From assembly GCF_000878195.1 (NCBI RefSeq), contig NZ_JXST01000054.1, forward strand, positions 1 to 33,414: 33,414 nt of DNA. Reading direction: 5' to 3'. This document shows, in pieces, positions 24,200 to 32,162 of this stretch. The position numbers and the translations under genes are program-made. How positions within the stretch are numbered: the first letter of the stretch is position 1; every line of letters begins with the position of its first letter. The notes below the pieces were generated by a model that was given only the letters and a program-made list of their open reading frames with translations, was not told the DNA's origin and searched no databases. The DNA comes from Mycolicibacterium llatzerense (GTDB lineage: Bacteria; Actinomycetota; Actinomycetes; Mycobacteriales; Mycobacteriaceae).

Positions 24200-24772
24200 A
24201 TGACGCAAGACGCCCCGAGTAGTACCCGCGACAAGATCCTGGCCGCAGCCAGAGCAGTGGCTCAGGCCCGCGGGTACGGCGGTATGAGCTATCGAGACCT
24301 TGCTCGAGACGTCGGCATCAAAGCTGCCAGCATCTACCACTACTTTCCGAACAAGGGCGACCTCGGAGCCGCGGTGGCCGAGCGGTACCGGGAGGACGCA
24401 GTCGCCGCACTCGAGTCGCTGACGGTGGAATCTTCGGATCCGATTGCCGCCCTTCGGCAATACCCGATGATGTTCCGTCAGGCGTTGGAGGATGACAACC
24501 GCATGTGCATGTGCAGTTACATGGCTGCCGAGTACGACGATCTGCCCGACGCGGTCAAAGCCGAGGTGATCGCCTTTGCCGACGTGAACGTGGCCTGGCT
24601 GGCGAAGTCGTTGGTGTGTGCCTCGGTGGTGGACGGAGACGGTGAATCGCGTGCCGCCGCCATTTACGCCGCGGTCGCCGGCGCCCAACTCATCGCGAGG
24701 AGTCGCGCTGATGTTGCGGTGTACGACGCGCTGATCGAGTCCTATCGGTCGGCTGGCCTCATACCGTCGTGA
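24200..24772 (+). CDS. TetR/AcrR-family regulator, divergent to amidase
   Basis: A 190-residue repressor. The helix-turn-helix is intact: ILAAARAVAQARGYGGMSYRDLARDVGIKAASIYHYFPNK spans about residues 13-52, with the tyrosine-rich recognition helix. The C-terminal domain contains MCMCSYMAAEYDDLP, a Cys-containing stretch common in one TetR subgroup. An in-frame GTG exists at 24182; the ATG at 24200 is chosen because AGGAGG lies 8-13 bases upstream. Divergence from the amidase and the two inverted repeats suggest it controls that gene and itself. Confidence 0.88.
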   Translation: MTQDAPSSTRDKILAAARAVAQARGYGGMSYRDLARDVGIKAASIYHYFPNKGDLGAAVAERYREDAVAALESLTVESSDPIAALRQYPMMFRQALEDDNRMCMCSYMAAEYDDLPDAVKAEVIAFADVNVAWLAKSLVCASVVDGDGESRAAAIYAAVAGAQLIARSRADVAVYDALIESYRSAGLIPS

Positions 24773-25118
24773 GGAACGTCAGCATGGGGTTCGGCGAGCA
24801 CCGCATGCGGCACACCCGCCGAGGACCATCAGTATCTAGTCGGCGACCGGCGAAAAGCGTGAGCGCCGTGCGAATTCGTGCTCTAGCACTTCGTCGGATA
24901 GCACGTCGCCGGTAAGCACCCCGGCTCGCCTTGCAATCCGAAACGTTCCGCGGCAACGCGGTTTCGCGCTACGCGCATGGATAACTTTGACTATCCATGA
25001 ATTTGACCGAGCTGTCCTTCCCTCGCAGATCGCTGCGGGTCTGCGTCTACGCGCTGGACCATCCGGTGCCATCAATGGTGTTGGACGGGATGAAGATAGA
25101 CCGTCTGCGTCTGTAGTG
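24773..25118. other. Gene-poor stretch, possible remnant
   Basis: On the minus strand near 24836-24935 a frame reads GVLTGDVLSDEVLEHEFARR before a stop. It looks like the end of a real protein but I cannot assign it. No intact gene is visible. Confidence 0.3.
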
Positions 25119-25179
25119 TCAGCACGGCGAGATGCCACCGAAGATCCCGCTCGGGCCAAAGACCGGGATCGGTGGAGTT

Positions 25180-25660
25180 CTGCAACCGTTCTCGCAAACT
25201 GCGCAGGCCCGGCTATGGCTTGTCTCGTCTCGTTGTGCAACAAGGACGGCGGCGGGTCCGCTGGTCTGATCGGCGGGGAGGCGCAGGTCGGCGACGAGTC
25301 GCATTCCCGCCTGCTGCACGAGGGCGATGAGCTGTTCCGGCTGTCGATAATAGGTCGTCCACTGGACCGGCACCCCGTTGTAGGCCTCGGCGCGCTCGAC
25401 ATCGCCGTCACCGACATGGGTAGAGATGATCAGCTGGCCGCCTGGGCGCAAAGCCGCAGCGAAAGAGGAGAGAACGGCCGGTAGGACGTTGCGTGGCAGG
25501 TTCAACAGCGACCACCAACCCAGCACTCCGCCCAGTGATGCCCCGGGAAGGTCGACGTCGGTCGACGATCCAACGGTGAACGTGCACTAGGGATGTAGGC
25601 GGCGCGCGTGTCGATCATGCGAGGTGAGAGATCTACTCCCACACGTAATGTGGCTTCGGC
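25180..25660 (-). pseudogene. SAM-dependent methyltransferase, frameshifted remnant
   Basis: In order on the minus strand: GVDLSPRMIDTRAAYIP (the SAM-binding acidic-loop region, family VGVDLSP.MIE.AR). Then come scrambled frames, then LGWWSLLNLPRNVLPAVL and ALRPGGQLIISTHVGDGD (post-motif strands), and VQWTTYYRQPEQLIALVQQ followed by AGMRLVADLRLP to the C-terminus. The glycine-rich motif I is missing and at least one frameshift separates the halves. The C-terminal part, including an arginine/cysteine-rich tail in the same frame, runs to 25119. Confidence 0.7.
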
Positions 25661-25768
25661 TTTGGCGACTGAGTGGTCCCTCCGTCGGGCGAGGAGCGGG
25701 TTCCGGCACCGCGCATGCGATCCTTCCATAGATCACCCACGCGTATACGCAAAACCGGCTGGACCCGA

Positions 25769-25784
25769 TGTACCGTCGGGTACA
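25769..25784. promoter_or_regulatory. TetR-type operator candidate (site D)
   Basis: TGTAC cgtcgg GTACA, perfect at all ten fixed positions. It lies 49-64 bp before the lipoprotein start. A 10-bp palindrome GCGTATACGC is at 25741-25750. Confidence 0.55.
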
Positions 25785-25832
25785 GTTCAGTCGCGAACCC
25801 TTCCTGACACTCAACGCAGATCGGATACCAAG

Positions 25833-26084
25833 ATGCGCAATTCCCGGTTCTGCAAGACGACTGCGGCGCTCGGTGTCGCCGCTATCGTGTCGATGGCGGC
25901 CTTGACCGCCTGCGGCGGAAGTGAGACCGAGAGCCCGTCAAGCACAACGCCGACCCCCACTTCGACGCCCGGCGTCACGCCCACCGAGAAGGGCATCGCT
26001 CCGACTGGCGGCAATTCCTTCAGCCCTCCAGTCAAGGCTCCGCCAGCTCCCACGGGCATCCCCGGCACCAATCACACCGGCTGA
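25833..26084 (+). CDS. Small putative lipoprotein, proline/threonine-rich
   Basis: An 83-residue secreted protein. The N-terminus is basic (MRNSRFCK), followed by a hydrophobic stretch (AALGVAAIVSMAAL) and the lipobox LTAC with Cys27, so signal peptidase II cleavage and membrane anchoring are expected. The mature part is Pro/Thr/Ser-rich and disordered, with no domain. A longer frame exists upstream, but the signal peptide fixes the ATG at 25833. No ribosome-binding site is strong. Operator site D upstream suggests it belongs to the same TetR regulon as msrB-msrA and the antiporter. Function is unknown. Confidence 0.75.
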   Translation: MRNSRFCKTTAALGVAAIVSMAALTACGGSETESPSSTTPTPTSTPGVTPTEKGIAPTGGNSFSPPVKAPPAPTGIPGTNHTG

Positions 26085-26392
26085 CAGCGGCCTCCAGTTT
26101 GCAGTAAATAGTCTTGATCCGAATCCGTTGCACCCATTTTCTGGTGTGTGCTGTTGCGGGGTGCGCCGAAGCTCTCCCGGACCCCTAGCGCTTTGCCCAA
26201 TCCCGATGGTGCGAGGTTGCCGTAACGAGTGTCGACGTGATCTGCCGGCACCCGGTAGGTCTCGTGCCAAATCCCAATGTCGCCGGTACCAGCTGCATCC
26301 CGGTTGAAGGCCGCCCATGCCGGTGCGTGGGTAAGCGAGGGGTCCCTCGCGAAGTTGCCGAGATCTTCGACGCTGCGCCAGTACTGCACCAC
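26072..26392 (-). pseudogene. DUF4188-like protein, probably N-terminally truncated
   Basis: VQYWRSVEDLGNFARDPSL, HAPAWAAFNR and GDIGIWHETYRVP match the C-terminal two thirds of the DUF4188 family (putative monooxygenase-like, function unknown). The frame is open upstream for about 40 more codons without family-like sequence, stopping near 26515. The N-terminal part of the family is not found, and after LGKALGVRESFG the tail is extra. I read it as a truncated gene; a short functional version starting at a GTG near 26392 is possible. Confidence 0.5.
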
Positions 26393-26854
26393 TATGACGT
26401 TGTCGGGATCGCGCCACGGGGCATTGTCGACTGAAGTGTCACTAAGCCAGAGACATAGATTCTCGAAGCGCTCGATGTGGAACGTTGGTGTGGTTCCGGT
26501 CTCGCTTCAAGAAGTCTGATATCCGCAGGTGCAAAGGGAAATCGAGCAGTCAGATATATCTCCACTCGAGTCGAGCAGTCCACTCCGTGCTGATCGCGCC
26601 AGGCGACAGCCCGATGTAGGGAGGTGCCGTCATCGGACAATCCTCTTTGGACTAACGCGATTCTAAATTGGCTACTTTCACTTGCGAGAGCTGAAAGTCC
26701 TCCACGTCAGGCGTATCGGTCATCCCCCGCCGACACCCTCGTCGAGCCGGGCGTGATAGCGGCCACCCTTCTTTGAGTCCCATCAGCATTACGGAAGGTA
26801 GGGAGCGGGCGAGCCAGCCGGCGCACCCTCGGGATCGTCAGGGCCTCCGCTCGG
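26393..26854. other. Intergenic stretch downstream of the CBASS operon
   Basis: It contains a tiny 27-codon frame with ATG at 26633 and AGAGGA upstream, of unknown meaning; and CTTTCA...TGAAAG (26675-26696), a weak 6-bp inverted repeat. The 12-mer GGCTACTTTCAC at 26670-26681 recurs at 31791-31802 beyond the other end of the operon. No terminator with a T-run is seen. Confidence 0.35.
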
Positions 26855-28297
26855 CTACGCATCGACGGTGAACGCGTGGGCGTAGTCGTCGGCGCCGAGG
26901 TGTTCGTACACATGGGTGGTGGTAACTCGATTCCAGTGGTGTCCGAGGAGGATTGCCAGTCCAAGGGGCCCGATGAGGAACAGATGCATGTTCTCGGCGC
27001 GGGAATGTCGGCGAGCCAGGTCCCGCACGGCGACGGCGAGGCTGTTGGCGGCCACGGGGCTGGTCACCGCGCTGGGGCCTGCGCCCCGCGCGGGCGTGAC
27101 GGTGAGAATGGTGCTTACCGGCAAGCCCGCGTTCTGGATCCACTCAGCTGCCACGTCGGCTGCATTGGCGGCGACGTTGACAATGAGGGCGATGTCCGGC
27201 CCGGCGCCGATGGGCCGATCGCTTACGTCGAGTTCGTAGGGCGTGGTGTTTTCATGGCTGCTCCACAAGTGATCTCCCTGACGCACGCCGACTTCGAATC
27301 CGAGCACGCGACGAAGTTCACTGCCGACCAGGAAGCCGGTGGCTTGCCGCATGTGGCCGCCGACGAGGATGCGGCGGGCGCCACCGAGGTCGCCAGGGAT
27401 GGCGGCGATGTCGGCGGCGAGGTCGGCCCATGTGTGTGGGGGTCGGGGAGCGATGCGTTCCCATGGTGTGTCGCCGTCGATGCGGTCGACCCAGTCGATG
27501 CTGGCGCTGGCTTGGTCGGCGAGGGCGTCGTGCTTGATGGTTGCGATGGAGATCGTCGTCCATGGCGAGCCTGCGTGGAGTTCCAGGGTGGTGACGGCCT
27601 CGGCGATGTCGGAGAGGGAGAGGCGGCGGTGGCCGGCGATGACGTGCTTGGCCACCCAGTCGGTGCCGCGGTCGACGGCAGCGTCGTCGGATCGTAATCC
27701 GTTGGCGGTCATCAACAAACTGATCTCGAAGCGGAGGCGGGGAATGTCGTAGGACACGTCGAGGTGGAAGCCTTCGAGGAAGTTCATCAGGATTGGTTCG
27801 ACCACCTGGGCGGCCGCAGCCCAGGCAGTTCGCGCGCGTCCTCGCTCGGACTGTGGCCCGCCTTGGGCGGCTCGAGGCATCAGGCGGTTGTCTCGGCCGT
27901 CGAGGTCGCGCAGCAGGACGTCGGTGGGGTCTAGGGTGCGGTTGGTGACCAGACGCATCTCGACGGGTGTGCCGTCTTTGGTCAGTGACTTGTGCGCGGC
28001 GAGCATCTTTTTCAGGACCTTCTCGTCGTCGAGGTAGTCGAGGTTGAGTGGGGTGCGGTGGTCGACGGCGTACTTCACCTGGCTGTAGGAGTGCGGTGGC
28101 CGTTGTCGGTGTCGGACGACGTCGTCGCCGTTGCCCACGCAGGGTTCCTCGATGCCGACGGCGATGGTCGGGTTGTCGGTGTTCTTCGTCAGATCGTGGT
28201 GCAGGGCTTCCATGCATGCCCGCCAGGCGTGCAGCCATTGATAGTCGTCGCCGGCGATCCTGGCGCCGGTGGCGCTGGGCATGTCGTTGCCGCTCAC
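26855..28297 (-). CDS. cap4: CBASS effector: nuclease-SAVED fusion (Cap4-like)
   Basis: The final gene of the CBASS operon encodes 480 residues. The N-terminus resembles the DUF4297-type restriction-nuclease domain of Cap4. GDDYQ (16-20) opens it, and a PD-(D/E)xK-like set follows: E50 or E51, D58 or D59, and QVK (73-75). The C-terminal SAVED domain (about 300-478) is recognisable by RILVGGHMRQATGF, DIALIVNVAANAADV and LFLIGPLGLAILLGHHW, then VYEHLG. In known systems SAVED binds a cyclic oligonucleotide, the protein oligomerises and the nuclease degrades DNA, killing or arresting the infected cell. The GTG start at 28297 has GGGAGA 5-6 bases upstream and lies 40 bp after cap3. Nucleotide specificity (a cyclic trinucleotide in characterised SAVED systems) is inferred from the family. 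Confidence 0.88.
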   Translation of the reverse strand: MSGNDMPSATGARIAGDDYQWLHAWRACMEALHHDLTKNTDNPTIAVGIEEPCVGNGDDVVRHRQRPPHSYSQVKYAVDHRTPLNLDYLDDEKVLKKMLAAHKSLTKDGTPVEMRLVTNRTLDPTDVLLRDLDGRDNRLMPRAAQGGPQSERGRARTAWAAAAQVVEPILMNFLEGFHLDVSYDIPRLRFEISLLMTANGLRSDDAAVDRGTDWVAKHVIAGHRRLSLSDIAEAVTTLELHAGSPWTTISIATIKHDALADQASASIDWVDRIDGDTPWERIAPRPPHTWADLAADIAAIPGDLGGARRILVGGHMRQATGFLVGSELRRVLGFEVGVRQGDHLWSSHENTTPYELDVSDRPIGAGPDIALIVNVAANAADVAAEWIQNAGLPVSTILTVTPARGAGPSAVTSPVAANSLAVAVRDLARRHSRAENMHLFLIGPLGLAILLGHHWNRVTTTHVYEHLGADDYAHAFTVDA

Positions 28298-28337
28298 GTG
28301 TTCTCCCGCATGGTCGAGGGTGGCTGGTTGAGCTTCG

Positions 28338-28838
28338 TCATGGCGAATCGCGGGCGTCGTCGGCGGTTGGTGTCGGTGGGATCAGATCGCCGGTGAGCGT
28401 GACGGTGCAGGCGCGGGCGGTCAGGCCGATGATGCGGCGTGCGTCGAAGGTGTGTCCGTCTTCGGTTCTGCGGACGATGATCTGGGTGGGATTGGGCTGT
28501 CGTGGATGCGTGAGGGAGATCAGGGCCAGGGTGGTCCGGTCGGTGCAGCTGGGGCCGACGTCGTGGGGGTGGGTGTGCCAGTCGCCGAGGTAGCCCAGAC
28601 GATGGTCACGTGCTCGGGCAACTAGGACGGCTTCTTGAGTGGTCCCTGCGGGGATGCGGTAATGAGTGCGACCCCGGTCGGAGCTGCTGATCTCCACGGC
28701 GACGGTTATCCAGGGATGGCCGTCGGTGTGGACACCAACCAGGATGCCGCCTGTTTCGTTCGGGTGGGCTCGCGCGGCGGCGGTGGTCATGGCCGACTGC
28801 GCGGTTTCGCTCATGAAGAGTCGAGCGCTGGCGTTCAT
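28338..28838 (-). CDS. cap3: CBASS JAB/JAMM isopeptidase (Cap3)
   Basis: A 166-residue zinc metalloprotease of the JAB1/MPN family. The JAMM set is visible: E28 in NETGGILVG, then W87-H88-T-H90 and S97-x2-D100 in GDWHTHP...PSCTD. In type II CBASS, Cap3 cleaves the CD-NTase from its conjugated targets and so counterbalances Cap2. An in-frame GTG lies two codons upstream (28844). I chose the ATG at 28838, which overlaps the cap2 stop as ATGA and has CGGAG 6 bases upstream, implying coupled translation. The C-terminal 30 residues are Pro/Asp-rich and probably disordered. Confidence 0.9.
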   Translation of the reverse strand: MNASARLFMSETAQSAMTTAAARAHPNETGGILVGVHTDGHPWITVAVEISSSDRGRTHYRIPAGTTQEAVLVARARDHRLGYLGDWHTHPHDVGPSCTDRTTLALISLTHPRQPNPTQIIVRRTEDGHTFDARRIIGLTARACTVTLTGDLIPPTPTADDARDSP

Positions 28839-30409
28839 GGGCACTCCGACGGTTCGGCGTCGATGGGATCGAAGGTGCCGGTGCGGTCAAACGGTGCGTC
28901 CATGGGGCGGAGCACCGTGATGCGTTCGTCAGGGCGTTCCCGGCGGTGGGTCAATTCGTCGATCGCGGCGGCCGCGAGGTCGGAGGCGGTGACGAGTACG
29001 GCCCCTGGTGGGGCGTTGTTGACTGGGGCGGTGCAGCCCAATTCGAGGAATCCAGCTGTGTCCGAGGACTGTTCGTCCGGCGGCAGTGCGTGGTATCGCG
29101 GGTCGTCCGGGCGACTGGCGATCGGGGTGTCTTCGCCGCTTTGGCGCTGCACCCGAGCCATTGCCCCGTGGTGAAACAGAGCGCCGACAATGAGTGGAAC
29201 GTGTTGACGTCTGCAGATGTCGGCGAGTGCGGCGGTCATGGGCAGGACCCCGGTGCAGTCGATGACCAAGTCGACGCCACCTACCGCGGCGGTCAACTCA
29301 GCAGGGCCGTAGGGAAGGTTGTCATGGCAGGTCACCCGAGTCCACGGCGCGTGTTGCTCGACGATGACGGACACCCCATGGGTCTTGCGGTATCCCACGA
29401 AGTGGCGCGTGCCGACGTGGCGGACGAGGTTGGTGCTGCTCAGGTGATCGCTGTCGTGCAAGCGCACGGTGCCCACACCGCTGGACGCCAGAGCGACCGC
29501 GAGGTGGCCGCCGACCGACCCGGCGCCGGCGACCAAGACCACCTTGGGGGCGAGCATCTCCGCGTCTGGGCCGGCGCGGCGCCGCAGCGCCGTCGGGTCG
29601 TTGGCCGTGGCGGCCATTGCAGCTGAGTGAAGTGCGTCGCCACTGCCGGCGAAGCCCAACACCACCGCGTCGTAGTCGTCGTCGTGCCGTGGCCAGGCGA
29701 GTACGACGAAGTCGTGCCCCCCGCTGGGCTTGGTGAAGTCGGTCTCGGATCGGGTTGCCAGCCCACGCCTGAGGTTCTTGCGCTGGCGGCGGGTCAGGGC
29801 GTCACGGAGCTCGTCGAAGGTGCGCGGTGGATCGATGCGGTCGGCGCACAGGTAGAACGCGCCTTCGAGGATGGGGCGTCCGAGTGTGCGGGGGTCCGGT
29901 CGGTTGCCTTGCTCGATGAGCAGCGTGGTGCCCTGCATGGTGCCGTAGACCTCGGCGGTGTAGCCGCCGGTACCACCGTCGATCAGAGTCCGAAACGGCA
30001 ACTCGCCGCGGTAGGTGGTGCTTTGGGTGGCGTAGAGCCGGTAGGCGTCCAGCGCTCGGTCCGCGGCCCGGAACCCCGCGGCGGCCGTGGCAGCCCATTG
30101 GTCGAGCCGATCCCATAGTCCTTCGAGGTCGCGTCCCTCGATCTGGGCTGGGTCGTCTTCGGCCCACAGGCAGATGACGTCATCGGCTGCATGATCAGTC
30201 CGTAGGCCTGCGACGATGACGTGGGCGTAGCGCAGGGGCCAACCAGGGTAGACCTCGATTCGCATGCGGGTGGCTTGGGTCAGGGTTCGGAGGCTGGGGC
30301 GGCTGGGGCCCGCCCAGCACGGGCGTCCCTCTACCCTCGTGGGTTCGAAGCCTGCGTTGACCAGTCCCGCGCAGAACCGGTCGTAGGCGGCGTCGTCATA
30401 GGTGTCCAC
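28835..30409 (-). CDS. cap2: CBASS E2-E1 fusion conjugating enzyme (Cap2)
   Basis: A ubiquitin-like conjugation enzyme of 524 residues. The N-terminal 130 residues form an E2-like domain, with C80 in DVICLW as candidate E2 cysteine. A linker domain follows. The E1 (ThiF-like) adenylation domain starts around 285, with the nucleotide loop VAGAGSVGG (293-301), HDSDHLSSTNLVRH (318-331) and IDCTG. C459 in ELGCTAP is the candidate catalytic E1 cysteine. In characterised systems Cap2 joins the C-terminal residue of the CD-NTase to an unknown target, priming signal synthesis. The GTG at 30409 directly abuts a GGGAG stretch, an unusually short spacing. It lies 8 bp after the CD-NTase stop. Confidence 0.88.
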   Translation of the reverse strand: MDTYDDAAYDRFCAGLVNAGFEPTRVEGRPCWAGPSRPSLRTLTQATRMRIEVYPGWPLRYAHVIVAGLRTDHAADDVICLWAEDDPAQIEGRDLEGLWDRLDQWAATAAAGFRAADRALDAYRLYATQSTTYRGELPFRTLIDGGTGGYTAEVYGTMQGTTLLIEQGNRPDPRTLGRPILEGAFYLCADRIDPPRTFDELRDALTRRQRKNLRRGLATRSETDFTKPSGGHDFVVLAWPRHDDDYDAVVLGFAGSGDALHSAAMAATANDPTALRRRAGPDAEMLAPKVVLVAGAGSVGGHLAVALASSGVGTVRLHDSDHLSSTNLVRHVGTRHFVGYRKTHGVSVIVEQHAPWTRVTCHDNLPYGPAELTAAVGGVDLVIDCTGVLPMTAALADICRRQHVPLIVGALFHHGAMARVQRQSGEDTPIASRPDDPRYHALPPDEQSSDTAGFLELGCTAPVNNAPPGAVLVTASDLAAAAIDELTHRRERPDERITVLRPMDAPFDRTGTFDPIDAEPSECP

Positions 30410-30417
30410 CTCCCTAC

Positions 30418-31488
30418 TCAGCGCGCAACGGCGGTACTGGTGGCGAAACCGCGCGGCTGGTTGCTGCCCAAGGCGCCGACGGCAGTGATCGATCCGATCG
30501 GAAATCCTGCCGCGTCACAGCCCTCGGGCAGCGGCAGCACCTGTCCGCGTTCGTTGGACCCGAGGATGTCGCGCCAGATCTTGGCTGCCCGGCATCGCTC
30601 GGCGTCGAGTGCTTCACGCGCCTGACCGGCCAAACGGTCGAAGGTACTGGCGGCGTTGGTCCACTGCCACGGATCGAGGGCGGGCTTCAGCGGAGTGCCG
30701 AGTATCGGGTCGGGCAAGCCGCCGTCGGCGCTGTCGGCCAACCGCGCGGCGACGTGCTCCAAGGTCGAGGCCAGCATCTCGGCATAGGAGGTGCCGTCGA
30801 TCAGCTGGTCGTTCCATGCGTAATACGCGGCGATCTCGACGAACAGCCCACCGGGGCGCTGTCCCGGGAGATGGATGTGTCGCACTTGCCGCAGCAGGCG
30901 CACGATCGGCCGATACGCGTTCACCCCGCCCACCGTCGGGCTCCAGGATGCGGTGGCCAGCGTGTTGGTGTCCTCGGCGAACTGCACGGGGTTGGTCGTG
31001 ATCCACCGCTTGTCGTCGTTGTCCCACTTGTCGCGGTCGCGGTTGGGTATCGCCCAATGCTCTTGCCGGGGCACCGCCGGGACGGCGTCGATGGCGAACG
31101 CATCCTGGCTGAAATGGTCTTCGGGTTCGGGGAATTCGATCTTCAACGACCGTGATTGGCGGGTGATGCGCCCACCTTCATCCTCGCCCTTGACGCCGTA
31201 AGCCTCGACGAGAACCCGCTCCACGGCGTCGTACACCTTCTCCGGGCTGTGATGCACCGACAGTTTGGTGAACCGGAGGAACACGTCGACGTCCTTACCG
31301 GGGTACCGCGCGGTCTGGCGCCCGTAGGAACCGATGAGCCGGGTGTCGATGCCCCAACCGCTCAGCTCGGCATCCTCCTCGAGTAGCTCGCGGACTTCGG
31401 TGTGCGCGGCGATCGCCCGGTCACGCTTGTCCCCGTTGACGGTGACGTTACGCACGGCTTGCGCAAATTCCTCGGTGAGCGTCTGCAT
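30418..31488 (-). CDS. CD-NTase (cGAS/DncV-like nucleotidyltransferase) of CBASS
   Basis: The infection-sensing enzyme that makes the cyclic oligonucleotide second messenger. It has 356 residues from the ATG at 31488, which has GGGGAGGA about 9 bases upstream; an upstream in-frame GTG at 31518 lacks support. The nucleotidyltransferase core is clear. GSYGR (53-57) is followed by the metal-binding D66 and D68 in KDVDVFL, and the third carboxylate is D134 in FAIDAVPA. The C-terminal helical domain includes RPIVRLLRQVRH. The clade cannot be assigned by eye. It is first in the operon with cap2, cap3 and the SAVED effector, a type II arrangement. The C-terminus ends STAVAR, with a terminal Arg rather than the Gly or Ala usual in Cap2 substrates. 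Confidence 0.9.
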   Translation of the reverse strand: MQTLTEEFAQAVRNVTVNGDKRDRAIAAHTEVRELLEEDAELSGWGIDTRLIGSYGRQTARYPGKDVDVFLRFTKLSVHHSPEKVYDAVERVLVEAYGVKGEDEGGRITRQSRSLKIEFPEPEDHFSQDAFAIDAVPAVPRQEHWAIPNRDRDKWDNDDKRWITTNPVQFAEDTNTLATASWSPTVGGVNAYRPIVRLLRQVRHIHLPGQRPGGLFVEIAAYYAWNDQLIDGTSYAEMLASTLEHVAARLADSADGGLPDPILGTPLKPALDPWQWTNAASTFDRLAGQAREALDAERCRAAKIWRDILGSNERGQVLPLPEGCDAAGFPIGSITAVGALGSNQPRGFATSTAVAR

Positions 31489-32162
31489 GAACGATGGTCC
31501 TCCCCTAGTTCGACACAACGATAGGTCTCGCCCCCGACACCTTTGCTACAGCGGCCGCCCCCACTGCTGGGTTATTGGCATGTCTTTGTCATTTACGGGG
31601 TCGGACCGGGCGGCACGATTGGCTCAGTCGACCCACCGCAGCCTCATGACGGAACGCCCCGCTCAGCGCCGAGGACCCGAAAAATCTCACTCTGATGTCC
31701 AATTGGACATCAGGTGGACATTTCACTCGAGGATTGGACATCAAACTTGCAGCACTGTCGAGATGCAGCGAAGATTGACAGGACACGCCTGGCTACTTTC
31801 ACAAGACTCGGGCGTGTCTCCGGGGCTTGTCAATCTCCGTTGCAGAGAGCCGGTCGTGGTGCCTCACGGTCGTTCTTAAGTGGCGGCATAGCTTGCAGCT
31901 GACATGCGGGGAAGTGCAACCAGCCCTAGTAAGTTCGCTTATGCGTCGTGGTTCTTAGTGCCGCGAACCATGTGACGGTCAGTTGGATGCCCGCACGTCG
32001 GGCATGTCTCGGCAGTAGCCAATGGGACGGTGTGTTTCACCGATTGCGTCATTGGAAGGCACGACAGGTGCAGCTACGGTGTGCAGCATTGATCCAAACC
32101 AACAGCCGGCGCCGCATCGGCACCTCCAGATCGATGATTGGCCCCTTGTTGAGCGCGTCCTG
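31489..32162. other. CBASS upstream region
   Basis: No gene is convincing in these 674 bases. It holds the TTGGACATCA repeat cluster (31693-31743), one copy of GGCTACTTTCAC (31791-31802) and one copy of a 13-bp repeat (32129-32141). The CBASS promoter should lie between about 31490 and 31740; I cannot pick the -10 and -35 with confidence. Confidence 0.5.
31693..31743. promoter_or_regulatory. Operator-like cluster: palindrome plus phased direct repeats
   Basis: TGATGTCCAA and its exact complement TTGGACATCA abut as a perfect 20-bp palindrome at 31693-31712. The half-site TTGGACATCA recurs at 31734-31743 and, with mismatches (GTGGACATTT), at 31714-31723. Half-site starts are 31703, 31714 and 31734, about one and two helical turns apart. 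The cluster sits 205-255 bp upstream of the CD-NTase start and on the side expected for control of the CBASS operon. Confidence 0.65.

Noticed and set aside
26876..27697. Plus-strand frame of 273 codons opposite the SAVED effector
   Set aside because: Gly/Asp/Val-rich shadow of the effector gene; the opposite strand carries clear SAVED and nuclease motifs.
30335..30360. GGTTCGAAGCC resembling a tRNA T-loop that could be an island attachment site
   Set aside because: It lies inside the cap2 coding sequence and no cloverleaf can be built around it.
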